64,000 nt of DNA from Allodiplogaster sudhausi (lineage: Eukaryota; Nematoda; Chromadorea; Rhabditida; Diplogasteridae), in NCBI GenBank assembly GCA_945643635.1, contig CALZFC010000001.1, forward strand, positions 9,272,501-9,336,500. The letters run 5' to 3'. The position numbers and the translations under genes are program-made. The notes under the pieces are model-generated. The model searched no databases. It was given only the letters and a program-made list of their open reading frames with translations, and was not told the origin of the DNA. Shown here one piece after another: positions 25,736 through 37,182 of this stretch. Numbering within the stretch: position 1 is the stretch's first letter; every line of letters starts with the position of its first letter.

Positions 25736-26749
25736 AAATTTTCGGCCTAGGACAATCAGCGATCTCCAGAACGAGCAGGCCTACCTCAACTGGACCTCCT
25801 TCCTACATCTTGTTGGAATTAGCGCTTGTATTCAAACGAATACATATGTATGTGTGATCAGATCATAAATGCTGCTGCAGGTGACCCTCACAAACTCAGC
25901 AGCGTCTGCTCGCCTCGCGGACCCATCCTTCTTCGTGTTGCTGATGGAGCCACTCCAGCTGGCTCGTCTCGCCGACATCCTCAAGGGGGACGCAGCTCGC
26001 CAGGCCGTTATGAACAATTATGTCCTATTCCGCGTAGCCAAACTTGCCGCGACCTTCATCAAACCTGCCGCCTTGGCAAAAACGAGCGCTGTAAAAGCTG
26101 AGGTCAGTGTCTTCTACATGAATTAGGGCTACACTGCGTCCTTGACGAGTTGTAATTTTTTTCAATTGCCCCATACAGAGATTTTATCACAGAATCTGTA
26201 CAACTCCTTCTGGGCTTTTCTGTCCCGGTTCATTCCTTTAATCAACATATATTTTGTTGATGAGTTGCAAAGACACACTATTTATCGCTTGGCTATATCA
26301 CTTTATGGACGCTTTCTTAACGCAGCCAAACTTATCGAATTCCCGCCTTTTGACTAGCACAAGGGTTTCATTAAAATTCATATACTAGATTAAGGATGAG
26401 GTTAGTGTTCCTTCAATGTAATGATCTGCCTCTTCGAAGGTTTCCCTGACGCATTTCCTGGACGACATTGCGTGGGTGCGTGGCTCCTCCCGCTGCCACA
26501 TCAGGCGACCACAGCGGTTGCCGCCTCTCGACGCTTCTGTCGGTGCAAACAATGCTGATCTCTCCATTGTCTGCATTTCTCACACCAGCGTTAATCTCCA
26601 GGTAGACCTCTTGAATGAAATCGCGGTTCAAAACGTGCAAATCAAGAACTTTTACATTTCTTTTTTTTTCGTCTTCATCCTCTTTCACTTTTATTCTCTC
26701 GAATTATAAGCCACTCCCTTTTCCCTTTTTCTATTTCTTCCTCATTTCG

Positions 26750-26882
26750 ATCTCTTCCTCTCTCTCTCTCTCTCTCTGATTTTATGTATATCCCTCATTT
26801 TCTATCGCTCTCTTTCTCTCACTCACTCCTAGCCATCTCTCTCACTATCTCCCTCTCTCTGTTTCGCACTCTCTCTCTCCCT
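26750..26882 (+). repeat. CT-rich tract directly before an M13 exon
   Basis: Imperfect CT repeat ending six bases before the CTGTCAG acceptor of the exon at 26888; it forms an extended polypyrimidine tract. Confidence 0.8.
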
Positions 26883-27146
26883 GTCAGTGGGCAACTGCTC
26901 GCATCTTCATCGACAACATCTACCCGACCAAGGCGGACAGGGACGCAGTGCAAAAAAATGTCAGCAACATACTTGCATATCTCATAATAATATCTAGCTA
27001 TGTACTAATTCTACGCGTCGTCTTATAGCAGATTTCGTCTGGAAGCTTCGAAGCTCCTTCGGTTTAATTACCCAAGTCTGGGGAATCCAACTTTTAAAAA
27101 TATTATGAACATTGCTACTTTCGCACACTTCTGCACCTGGCCCTGG

Positions 27147-27444
27147 GAACGTTCCTTGAAGATTCCGGAAAGGACCGATTTTCACCGGGCCCTGGGATTT
27201 CCTAGAGCATTGCAGAAGGGCCAACGTCGGCCCCGGTTCTATATACATTCCAGAAGGTTCTGGATGGCCTACGTCTACCCCTGTCCTTGGAACATTCCAG
27301 AGTTTTCCACAAGGGACTGAGTTCTTCCAAGGGAGATGGATTTTTCAAAACATCCCAGCAGGGTCCTAGACCATTCCAAAGATTCCGAAAGGGACTGAGT
27401 AATGCCCTGGGGCACGGCATTTCCAGAAAATTCCGGAAGCGTTC
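27147..27444. promoter_or_regulatory. Cluster of heat-shock-element-like motifs
   Basis: Degenerate tandem repeats inside an M13 intron contain inverted GAA/TTC arrays. At 27421-27438 TTCcaGAAaaTTCcgGAA is a perfect four-unit HSF-type site; 27248-27260 TTCcaGAAggTTC is a perfect three-unit site; 27147-27170 is GAA-TTC-GAA-TTC-GAA with one 3-bp gap and a perfect three-unit core; partial sites occur at 27290 and 27378. HSF binding is an inference from the motif. Confidence 0.5.
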
Positions 27445-29369
27445 TAGTGAACAGCGGCCAAGTAAAGGCGCGGGCAGGGTACTGGTTTGATCTTGAAAAA
27501 AAAACTAAATATCGATATCGCATCGTTGTTAAAAGTTAGTATTTCTTAGGTGGGCCAGTTCGTGCAGTCAATTCTGGTCGAATTCCGCTCTCAAATTGAC
27601 CAACTGTCCTGGATGACTGCCTCTGCGAAGAGGGGAGCCTATTCCAAAATTGACAATATAATCGTTAACGTCGCCTTCCCTGACTGGATCACCGACGACG
27701 ATAAACTCAACGAGTACTTCAAGGCATCTTCACTTACGATTAGCTAATGATTTCCAAAGAAAAAAGAACAAAAAAGGTCTTCTTTGTTTAAGAAAAACAC
27801 AAGAATTTTTTTTTAGCAAAGCTTATTATTTTTCCAGGACCTCGATATCAACTCAGATGATGACTTCTTGACAATGAAAAGGAAGCTGGACCTGTTCAAA
27901 CAGAAGCATTTGCTAGACGTGCTCACCATCAACAGCGGCGCCGACCGCACCGATTTCCACGACCCGCTCAGCACGACGAACGCTTGGTTGGTCAATTCGG
28001 AAGGCATTTCGCGCGCCGGTTGTTCTCACTCCGATTCAATAATATACATACATAAAGTACCGCTTAACGGCGAGGGGTCAATGCTGCGTCGGCTATAGCG
28101 GACGCGGCTAAATGGGCCATGTGGAATATCTCGCTGCAGAAAGCGTTTTCAGGCAAATCACATGTCAATATGAGATCCTTGAATGTTTCTTCACTAATCA
28201 CGTTAAACAATTTTCTCAGTAAATGAAAAAAGGCTTATTGACAGGATTGCGCAAGGCTTATTAAAAGGCCTGCCAATAAGCCTTTTTCGCGACGCTGAAA
28301 GGCTGATTAACAGGATTCTTTTTGTGAAATGCACCATGCACTGTCTTTAATTTCTCTGGGCTGCAAATTTCATTGCGGTTGAAGCGTATTGCCTGAATTT
28401 TCTTCATTCATGGTTAACAAACGTTAATATTACAGTAAATATTGCGACAAGTCTAAAATGAAAAAGATACTCAATTAGTAATGCATTTTGCTCATCGTAA
28501 GACATAATAGTTATCAATGGCACAGGAATTCCTAAGCTTATTCTGATAATTCTACACGTTGCCCATAAATTAAAATAAAGCTTTGAATAATGTTAGCATT
28601 CTCAGATTGAGCGAGTCGCAAAGAAGTAAACTACAATGACGCAATTCTGCAGTCAACAAGTAAGAATGGTTGTTCCGGCATTCAAGGCACCGGTGCCCAT
28701 AGCACAGATCGAGACTCGAGATATATGTTACAAGGATATAGGAAGAATTCTCACAAGAAATGCAGAAACTATGCACGAATTACGAATTAGAGAAACCTTA
28801 GCGTATACAGTCTACAGCTTAGTTGAAATCGTTATCAATATGTTTCAATTCAGTATTTGGTTTTAAAAAAATCAATGGAGAAAACAACCTTGTCCACTGT
28901 CTACTTCAAAAAACAAGCAGGGAACGAGTGCTTACAGCTTAGTATAGATCGAAGTCCGCATGCTTCTCTGACGATGAGTACTGTGCCTTGTTTTGGCGGC
29001 CTTCACGCAGAGGAATGCTTTTCTGTATGCGCCTCAATTACAAAAAAAAAATGAAGCATCAAATGCAAAAGGGTAGTGTTCAATTAGTTAAGCAAACCTC
29101 GTCTTGCTCGCACGACTGTCAGCAGCAGCTGGAGTTTCTGGGATCATACGCTTAGTCCTAAATCAAAAGAAGTACAAATATGTGTTGTGCATGTTCATAT
29201 GAACCTCTGGACAGCTCCACTCCTGTTGAGAGCTCGGTCCATGATCGGAATGCTCGCCGCTTCCATTCTGAATTGAACAGCTATTCTTTTTTTTAGATGG
29301 GTGGATCTTACTTATCTTACTTACTAAAGTTTAGATCTTACTAAAAGTAAATGTTAAAAGTAGTAAAAG

Positions 29370-30164
29370 TACCTTGTGTATTCATTCTTGTAGCTGTTCG
29401 CGAAAGCTCCGAACGAGTACTCGTCGTGATTGTCGAGAAGGTCCTGCTCAGCGTATTCCACGGCAGGCAAAGGCGCGTTCTCGTTGCATAGTCTATTATG
29501 AGACTATTCTTGTGGACAAGCATGAGAAATGATAACTCGTACCTGGCAATGCTAGCTGGCTCCTCTCGTGGTTCACTGCCACTGCCCTTGTTCGTTACGA
29601 CCTGCTCTGCACTACTGGACTTCCCGGCCTTCTTTCTCTTGCACCTTTGTTGGTCACTGCAATGGTATAATTTGAATAAAAAGTTTAAACGAATAGCACG
29701 CAACTACCAATAATTAGTGATGGCCCTCCGTACGTGTACGCTAAGAAGATCTCGGTGATATCCTGGAATATTTTCATAATAAACAGCTATTTTAGAACTC
29801 AGTGTGTGATGATGCAATTTGCATATGCATGAGCTAACCTTCAAGAAAAGGAACCGTCCTAGCATTACCAATTGACGGAAGGCAGTTGCAGTTTTGGAGA
29901 AGCTCATGTAGGTTGATGCGTGAACAGCAAGATCAACTACATCCTCGGAGTACGGTACAACCGCCCGCAGATCGAACCCAGAATCAACACACAGATCCTG
30001 GCGAAAGCTCAACGGAGGATCAGCCTGCAAAAATGCAAAAATGAATGTCAAAGACAAAGTTAACTTTTCAAAATAAATGTTCATCTAACACTGCGGTAAG
30101 CAAGTTGGCGCTGTGCCGACTTGGCTTGAGAATGAAGCGCCTTGATGGTAACTTGAAGATCCGC
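29370..30164 (-). CDS. Second (accessory) protein of the 6.4 kb transposon, unknown
   Basis: Exons in order on the minus strand: about 30164-30095 (starts MADLQVTIKALHSQAK), about 30026-29841 (PLSFRQDLCVDSGFDLRAVV, ends GRFLFLK), about 29765-29710 (YTYGGPSLIIG), about 29658-29545 (basic/serine-rich, QQRCKRKKAGKSS) and about 29485-29372 (ENAPLPAVEYAEQDLLDNHD, acidic). No family recognised. The first junctions keep frame; the third does not as I read it. A short DNA-binding-like basic patch followed by an acidic tail is all that can be seen. It may be an accessory factor for transposition or a second half of the transposase. Confidence 0.5.
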
Positions 30165-30599
30165 CATTATAATTGCGTTGTGCTCAGCCTATATTAACAG
30201 TTAAAAGATGGCAGAATGATGAACAGGTGAAGAAGAGGCTTACAATCACGACGTTGAAGACGTCGACAACATCACGAAGAGAGCTCCTGTCACTGCCCGA
30301 GACTTCCGCATAAGCCTCGGGATCAGGCGAAAGAAGCGTGCCGGGTGTGCTGAGCCAACAAATCTTCGTAAGTCGTCCAACCTTCAACGGCCTTCCCATT
30401 TCTCTTGTCATCCGCTTGGATGTCGCAACGGTATCGATCTTTAACATTCTGGAAAAAAGGATAAGAATCTCACGCTCTCTATCAAAGGTATTGAGTGGCG
30501 CAATAAACAGCTAAGCATCAGTTCTGAATCAAAAAAATAATCAAGCAAACATTTATTTAGTCAGTGATATATGTACGTTGGCAAAATATTAGAATATTC

Positions 30600-33500
30600 T
30601 TAAGTTCCATGGAATCGGAAATGGACAGGAGCGAGAACAGTTCTTGGGAATGGCATAACGCAATAGGCAACATTATTACGAAGAATGTTAGAAGGAAGGC
30701 GAACGGGGGAATCGATTGTCCAGCTAGTCAGGGAATACATTTCATCGACAAAGCTCTTCAATTCAGCACCAAATCGACCCACCCTTGGAAGCCGGGTTGT
30801 AATGGCATCAAACAATGACGAGATTGTAATTTTTCTCGCAATTACAAATGAGTGATTCGTTGATATGCAGTGGAAGGTGTACAGAATTTTGTAAAAAGAG
30901 CCATCCAATGTTTGCACAACAGAACCCTTGGAGTAAACCGCCTTGTCAACCCTAATTACTCTTACCATGCTTGCGTGGTTTAGAACCAAATGGGAAAGGC
31001 GCTGGGGAAGAATGGAATGATCGATGCCCGCAACAATGGAGCCATCCGCGAGAGGAACTGGGTCTCGTTTCAGCACCCAAGCAGGGAAGGTGTGGCTAGC
31101 AGCTCTGGCGGTGGCAGTTGGGAATGGCTGAAGAGTCCGAGCCTCTCGCAGAACATGTTAGCGCAGAACGAATCTAGCAATTATAGAGCATATATTTGCT
31201 GAAAGAATAAAATACGGTACACAGAACCTTTCAGCTTCGGCCCTTTCAACACCTCGATGGCTTCTAGCTGATTTGAATGATTACATGAGCATGTTGATAT
31301 GCTCATTACCCGCCGTGGAATTATCGACGGGCAAGCCATAGGAAAATGCCAGTGTCACTGCGTGGCGAAGGAGGATCTGTGTAAAATAAGCAGGATAACC
31401 ATTACACAATTCCAGTCTGTACAGCAACATTAAATGATTCAAAACCAGCTGACATGCACTTTCATCGTGAGTAGAGTACTTCCAAAAATGTCGTGCAGAT
31501 ATGATTCCAGGCGAGTACCAAACATTTCAAGATCGCGAAGCTTGCAAGCTGGCACAGTTCTAGAAAAACAGGTGGTGTTTCGAGAAGAGCATACTGTACA
31601 AAGTCTACAGTAACATCTGTGATGCAGTTAGAAGGCCATAAACGATTTTTAAAAACCTCTTCCGAATGCATCCGCAGTAGGTAGTCAGCAAGACAACCGC
31701 AAGTTCGACTGGTGGTCCGCCCGCGAAGACTCCGCCCAGCGCAAAGTTCGGAAGTAAGACCAAGAAGTTCTAAATTGGAGATGTTTGAACTTAACAGATC
31801 CAATGACAGACATTTACCCAGAGCATTTCATTGGCAGCGAGCTTCCCTGGTGCGTAGAACAGGCGCGGAGATCCGAACGAAGACGGGAGGATGAACTTGG
31901 CGCTTGCGAATATTCGAAGAGTAGCATCAGACACTCGCAGAAGACTTCGCGAGTCAGACATCGGGCATTTTATGGCTAAATATTGTAAATCGAAAATAAT
32001 CATTTCCAAAGTCAAAGAAAAAAAAGATATGTGAATAAAAGAGAGGAACCTTTGAAGATGTCCGCCGCAACACCTTCGGCAACAGTGTGTAAATCACAAG
32101 GCATGCACTTGTAGGCAGGAAGTAGACGCAGAAACGGTGATATGCAGCCATTGCAGTCCGTGAATCCGGCCCTCCCATTTGCTGCGAGACGCCGCTCGGC
32201 TAACTGTCCTTGAAAGCTCCTGTCAGCAACAAGCGATTGAGAACATCATTGTTATTCTGCGGGAGGGAGTGAGCTATACATCTTATTGCATGGTGGCCAA
32301 TGTAGAATCGATTTTGACGGCCTCCGCTTCCTTTGTTCAAACAATGGTTGCAGTGGACTCCGCCACCCCTTCGTCCACCAAAGATCCCTCATAGCTTCCA
32401 AATCAACAAGAGCCCGGCTAAGGCGAAAGTGGATTTTGGCTTCAACAGTTTCCGTCTGGATGACAAAGCTTGCGTCCTTTAAAAAGGACAACAGGGGAGC
32501 GACAATTAGTCGCCAAAGATTCTTGTTAATCTTCCCTCTGTGACCGATGAACGCAGCCATGACGAAATTTGATGGTTTCCATCTATCTTTCGCTGGAAGA
32601 TCGAGGATACTAAGAAGCAGAGGGGTCCCACTGCGTCTAAACAGAACAATTCAACTAAAAAATGTGGGTTTGGGTGTCTAACTTGATCCTCTTCCCGAAT
32701 GGGAAGGAGTCGCAATGCAATGAAAGAGATAATTGCAGGATTCCGCGACCGAACTGCTCTCGCGTTTCCATATTACTAAGCAGATCATCATAGTCACAAA
32801 CATCGGTGCCCTTATTTGGCATTACTCCATCCTTCTTCTTCAACATGTCCTTATGCTGCTTGATCAGAAGTTGCAAGTTCGATTGTACGATAGCCTGCGC
32901 AGAAAGAACTCGTTTCCCTCAGTAACACTAAAGAACAACTTGATACCTTTAACTGCTCGTGTATATCGGCCTTGATAACAGTGACTCTTGCTGCCCTCCG
33001 ATTATTCGTTGATGCAGTTCTAAGCAAGGTCAGTTTTGGATTTAATATAGTAATAAGTTCATTTATTCAATTAATCTTACAAAATATTTAAAGAAAAGTA
33101 CCTGCATGCTTCGACACACGAAGAGACTTCATTCTCAAGAATGGTGCTGCATCGGCAGCAATAGTGGGTGCAATCGCCGAGAAATCTTCTCCGAAGGCCT
33201 TCCACGTAGCTCTCCGCTACGGAGAATGCTCTATCAACCTCAGAGAAGCGAGCACGCAGCGCGTTAACATCTACAGGGAGATGCTAGATATAGCTCAGAA
33301 AGTACGCTAGATATTGCTCAAAAAGAACAATATAAGGAAAAATCGGGCATGACCCGTCTACAAAGGCCGTTTTTGGCATCAAAAATATAGAGAGAAAATT
33401 CAACAAAAAACAACTCTAGAAGTACAGTTAATTGCACACATTAGCAAAGTTTTAATTTTTTTAAATAACAACTAACGCCTCTGATTGTGAAAAGAAGAAG

Positions 33501-33796
33501 CTTGCAGAAGCGTCATGGCATCAAGCAAAACTGCTGGGTCAACACCATCATCTTGAAAACATTAGAGTAGAGAAAAGTCCCATTAGTGATTTAAACTCCA
33601 CACCTGAGTTCACACCTGAGTTGGTAGAAGTCGGTGACGAACTCCGGGAACTCGTAGGAGAAACGTTATCTCCTATGCTTGGCGCCGTTCCGACTGATTG
33701 CGGCGAAGGCGTTCGAAAGCGCGCCCGAGCTGCTGACTGGCCGACAAGCCGCAGAGAAGCACGAAACTCGACAGCATGCTTGCTCTCAACACGCAT
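30600..33796 (-). CDS. Transposase-like protein, possibly CACTA/EnSpm-related
   Basis: Minus-strand exons: about 33796-33600 (Ser/Thr/Pro-rich), about 33290-33105 (CTHYCCRCSTILENEVSSC, zinc-ribbon-like cysteines), about 33020-32955, about 32890-32690 (LQLSLSLHCDSFPFG), about 32640-32400 (SILDLPAKDRWKPSNF), about 32200-32060 (GFTDCNGCISP and KCMPCDLH), about 31930-31800 (ILPSSFGSPRLFYAPGKLAA), about 31390-31280 (FSYGLPVDNSTAGNEHINM) and about 31120-30780 (VYSKGSVVQTLDGSFYKI). The order D-S-F-P, LP-K-D-R, CxxC, P-S-F-G-PR-KLAANE, Y-G-N-H, YSKG-GSFYKI resembles large CACTA-type transposases by my recollection of the family. Several junctions and the catalytic residues are not resolved, so the copy may be dead. 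Confidence 0.55.
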
Positions 33797-35324
33797 TGCG
33801 CCAACAGGTCAAAGCACGCTCATCTTAGCACTAAACAAACAAGTATTTTCTAATAAAAGCAATAAGGAAAACTCTTGAAAAGAAAGACAACTCTTTGCTC
33901 GGTTCTTCTTGGCCGAGTAAGATTGGCGACACAGCGAACTGCCTTACAAACGAAGGAGCAATCTACTACCAGCGTTCGAAAATTTCAAAATCCTATTAAT
34001 TAGACTTGCAAAACCTGTTAATAAGTCTTGCGCACGAAATTCCTGTCAACAGGACTTTCGCCCTGCGAAATCCTATTGATGAGCCTTTGTTTGTGCACAA
34101 TCCCATCAATCAGCCTTTTGTGTTGCACAATCCTTTTAATAAGCCTTTTTTCATTTACTGAGTTTGAAAAATGCAGCAAAACATTTGTTCCGCTCGGGTT
34201 CGAACCTGCGACACACGAAATACCATCTGAGAACGCAACAATTATTTCACGTACATGAGTCATGAAAATGCTAATTTCACAAATTTTCAAGATTTTTCTT
34301 AACGGGATTAGTGAAGAAAAATTTAGGGATCTCAAATTGATATGTGATTTGCTTGAAAACGCTTTATGCAGCGAGATATTCCACTTGGCCCATTTGGCCG
34401 CGTCCGCTATAGCCGACTCAGCATTGACACCTCGCCGTTGAGCGGTACTGTACATATCAGTGCTGCACTAGCGATGAACGTAACAATGGCAAATATATTT
34501 TAAAAATTAATACAATTCGCAGGGGTATTAATAAGAAAGTAAAAACTGTAATCTGTATTTGGTGAGATCAAAATTCTTCAACTTACATATGTACATATAT
34601 TTAGGTGGTTCCCATGAAATACGCTGTACTCACACAGTCAAACGCTACAGATAGAATCTTAACTCCTTTGATGAGATAAATTCGAATTTCCCAGGTATCA
34701 AGCCGAGCTGAACTCGATTACCTTCCCTGGCGGCATCCTTCACGCTCCCTTCTACGCTGTCAACTACCCGACCGCCGTCATCTATGGCGCCCTAGGAGCC
34801 TTCGCGGGCCACGAGCTGACTCACGGCTTTGACGACAAAGGCGTCCAGTATGATGGCACTGGTGTGCTCAAGATGTGCAACTCTTCTTAAATTATACATA
34901 TTATATTCGTGAATTAACGGAGAACTAACGACTAAAAAGTGGAGCCTTCAGTTGGATGGACGCGAATTCGTCGTCGGCTTCTTGGAGATGGCCGCATGTG
35001 TTGTGAACCAGTACTCTGGCTTCTGCCCCCTCGGCCCGAGTAGGCCCTGTGTGGACGGCGCTATGACACAAGGCGAAAACATTGCTGATAACGGAGGTCA
35101 CTAATTCCAGCAAAACAATTACAGAATAAAAATCAATATATTACGCAGTTGAGGAATCCAACAGCCTACAGCGCTTTCCGCGCAGCTCTCGCCCTCAACG
35201 GGCCCGACCCTCTTCTTCCCGACAACTCGAGCATCTTCATTTTCTTGAGCTTTGCCAATGTCGGTAGAAGGTTCTTTTTGCTCAATTCGCTCATAGTTGT
35301 AGCAGTTCAAAAGAATCTAAGCGG

Positions 35325-35480
<156 letters not shown>

Positions 35481-35563
35481 TATATTGTAAATCAATTAAA
35501 TAAATAATTAATGTGTCAACATAAACTCGCGAAGGTCGTGTATATAGTATGTGCATGCATATA

Positions 35564-36697
35564 CAGTCGCGCCCAGGATCTTGGTACCAAGGACGCTTCG
35601 GACCATTCGGACGCTTCCAAATGCATCCTCGCTAATAACTTTTGTTCTAGGAAAAACTAAACTATTTTAAATGGTACATTAGTTTGCTTGTAGAGTACGC
35701 ATGCTACTGTTAAAAAATCGATAACTTTTTATCATTTGATAAAAAGTTATCAGTTTTTGCTAATAAAAAATTTCATTTCCAATGTTTTTCAACGAAATTT
35801 CTCCTGTACCATTATTTTGTCTCTACCCACATCCCCAAATAATAAAATTAGAGATTGTATCATTGATTTCGGAAATCGATAAAACAGACCTTTTAATACA
35901 TGTTCATGTGATGTAAAGATTCGCCTTACGATTCTGAATCTAATTATGTAATCAGTTTTCAACAGAAAGTGCCGGTTAACAAGATATTTTCGATTGTGTG
36001 TACGTTGCATTACTTTCTTCAGAAAGAACAGGGCAGGGAGGCCTCACAGGCCGAGGGGGCGGGGCCTAACCCTTTTTTTCTCTGCCTGTGCTATTTCGCT
36101 ACCTCAAACTTGGGTAATTAAACCGAAGACGAGAAGGGAGCGCGCAATATTTCTAGGTATCAATGCTAGCGCAGCAACCTAGATTTGAAGCATCATACCA
36201 TCCAAAAGTTTTGACAAAGACTGAAACGATGGGGAATCCTGATGAAACTAATGCAAAGTACACACAATCAAAAATATGTTGTTAACCGGCATTTTACTTT
36301 GAAAACTGATTACATAATTAGATTCAGAATCGTAAGGCGAATCTTTATATCGTATGAACATGTATGATAAGGTCTGATTTATCAATTTCCGTTATCAATG
36401 ATAAAATCTCTAATTTCATTATTTGGGGATGTCGGTAGAGACAAAATAATGGTACAGGAGAAATTTCGTTGAAAAATATTAGAAATGTAATTTTTTATTA
36501 GCAAAAACTGATAACTTCTTATCAAATGACAAAAAGTTATCGATTTTTTAAAAGTAGCATCCGTACTCTATAAGCAAACTAATGTACCATTTAAAATATT
36601 TTAGTTTTTTCTAGAACAAAAGTTATTAGCGAGGATGCATTTGGAAGCGTCCGAATCGTCCGAAGCGTCCTTGGTACCAAGATCCTGGGCGCGACTG
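35564..36697. mobile_element. Foldback element with TA target duplication
   Basis: 1134 bp palindrome-like element. Arms of about 435 nt start CAGTCGCGCCCAGGATCTTG and its complement, and are flanked by TA on both sides, as expected for Tc1/mariner-type ends. A central region of about 250 bp contains a stretch (CTTGGGTAATTAAACCGAAG) also found inverted at about 27057-27078. No transposase. Within the intron of M13 gene 1. Confidence 0.9.
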
Positions 36698-37182
36698 TAT
36701 ACATAAAAATAAAATAAATTCAGATATATTGCCAAGTCCCACCCAAGGACGCCGATCTTGAGCAATGGCTACTCACATACCCACACTCACCCCCCTTTTG
36801 TCATCGGTACCATTCAGAACTTCCCGGAATTCCGGATAAGCTGTTCTTTTCACTCTTATACCGATTTCTCCATCTTCCGCTCCTTCTTCTCTATCTCTCC
36901 TGTCTATCTCTCTCTCCCTTTCTTTCTCCTTTTTTCCATAGGCTCATTCATGTCATTCCATATTTCATTGAACCTGCAGAACGCCTTCAACTGCCCTCTA
37001 AACACGCCGTACGCCCCTGAGAGGCACTGCAAAGTGTAGACATCGGACATTGCTCCTGGCAAGGAATTCTTCAACATAAAGCTTTTTCTAATAACAGATT
37101 ACACAATAGAAAGGTAAAATTTGAAATAACATTTTCAAAATTAAGTTTTAAATACATAGCTGGGAAAATCTAATACATTCAG

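Larger units (their letters stand above)
28057..34449 (-). mobile_element. About 6.4 kb DNA transposon with long terminal inverted repeats
   Basis: The segments 28057-28320 and 34060-34449 are inverted copies, starting AGTACCGCTYAACGGCGAG and about 90% alike by eye. Subterminal tandem motifs (AAGGCTTATTAAAAGGATTG type) occur at both ends; the left arm lacks about 125 bp present in the right. Inside, all convincing coding exons read on the minus strand: a multi-exon transposase-like gene and a second gene. A CACTG lies just outside the right arm (34458-34462, reverse strand) and CACTC at 28027 on the left, which would fit a CACTA-type boundary, but I could not find a convincing target duplication. 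It sits wholly in an intron of M13 gene 1. Confidence 0.82.

Noticed and set aside
28057..34449. Mutator-like assignment of the large transposon
   Set aside because: Long TIRs would fit, but no convincing 9-bp target duplication was found and the motif order looks more CACTA-like; left tentative.
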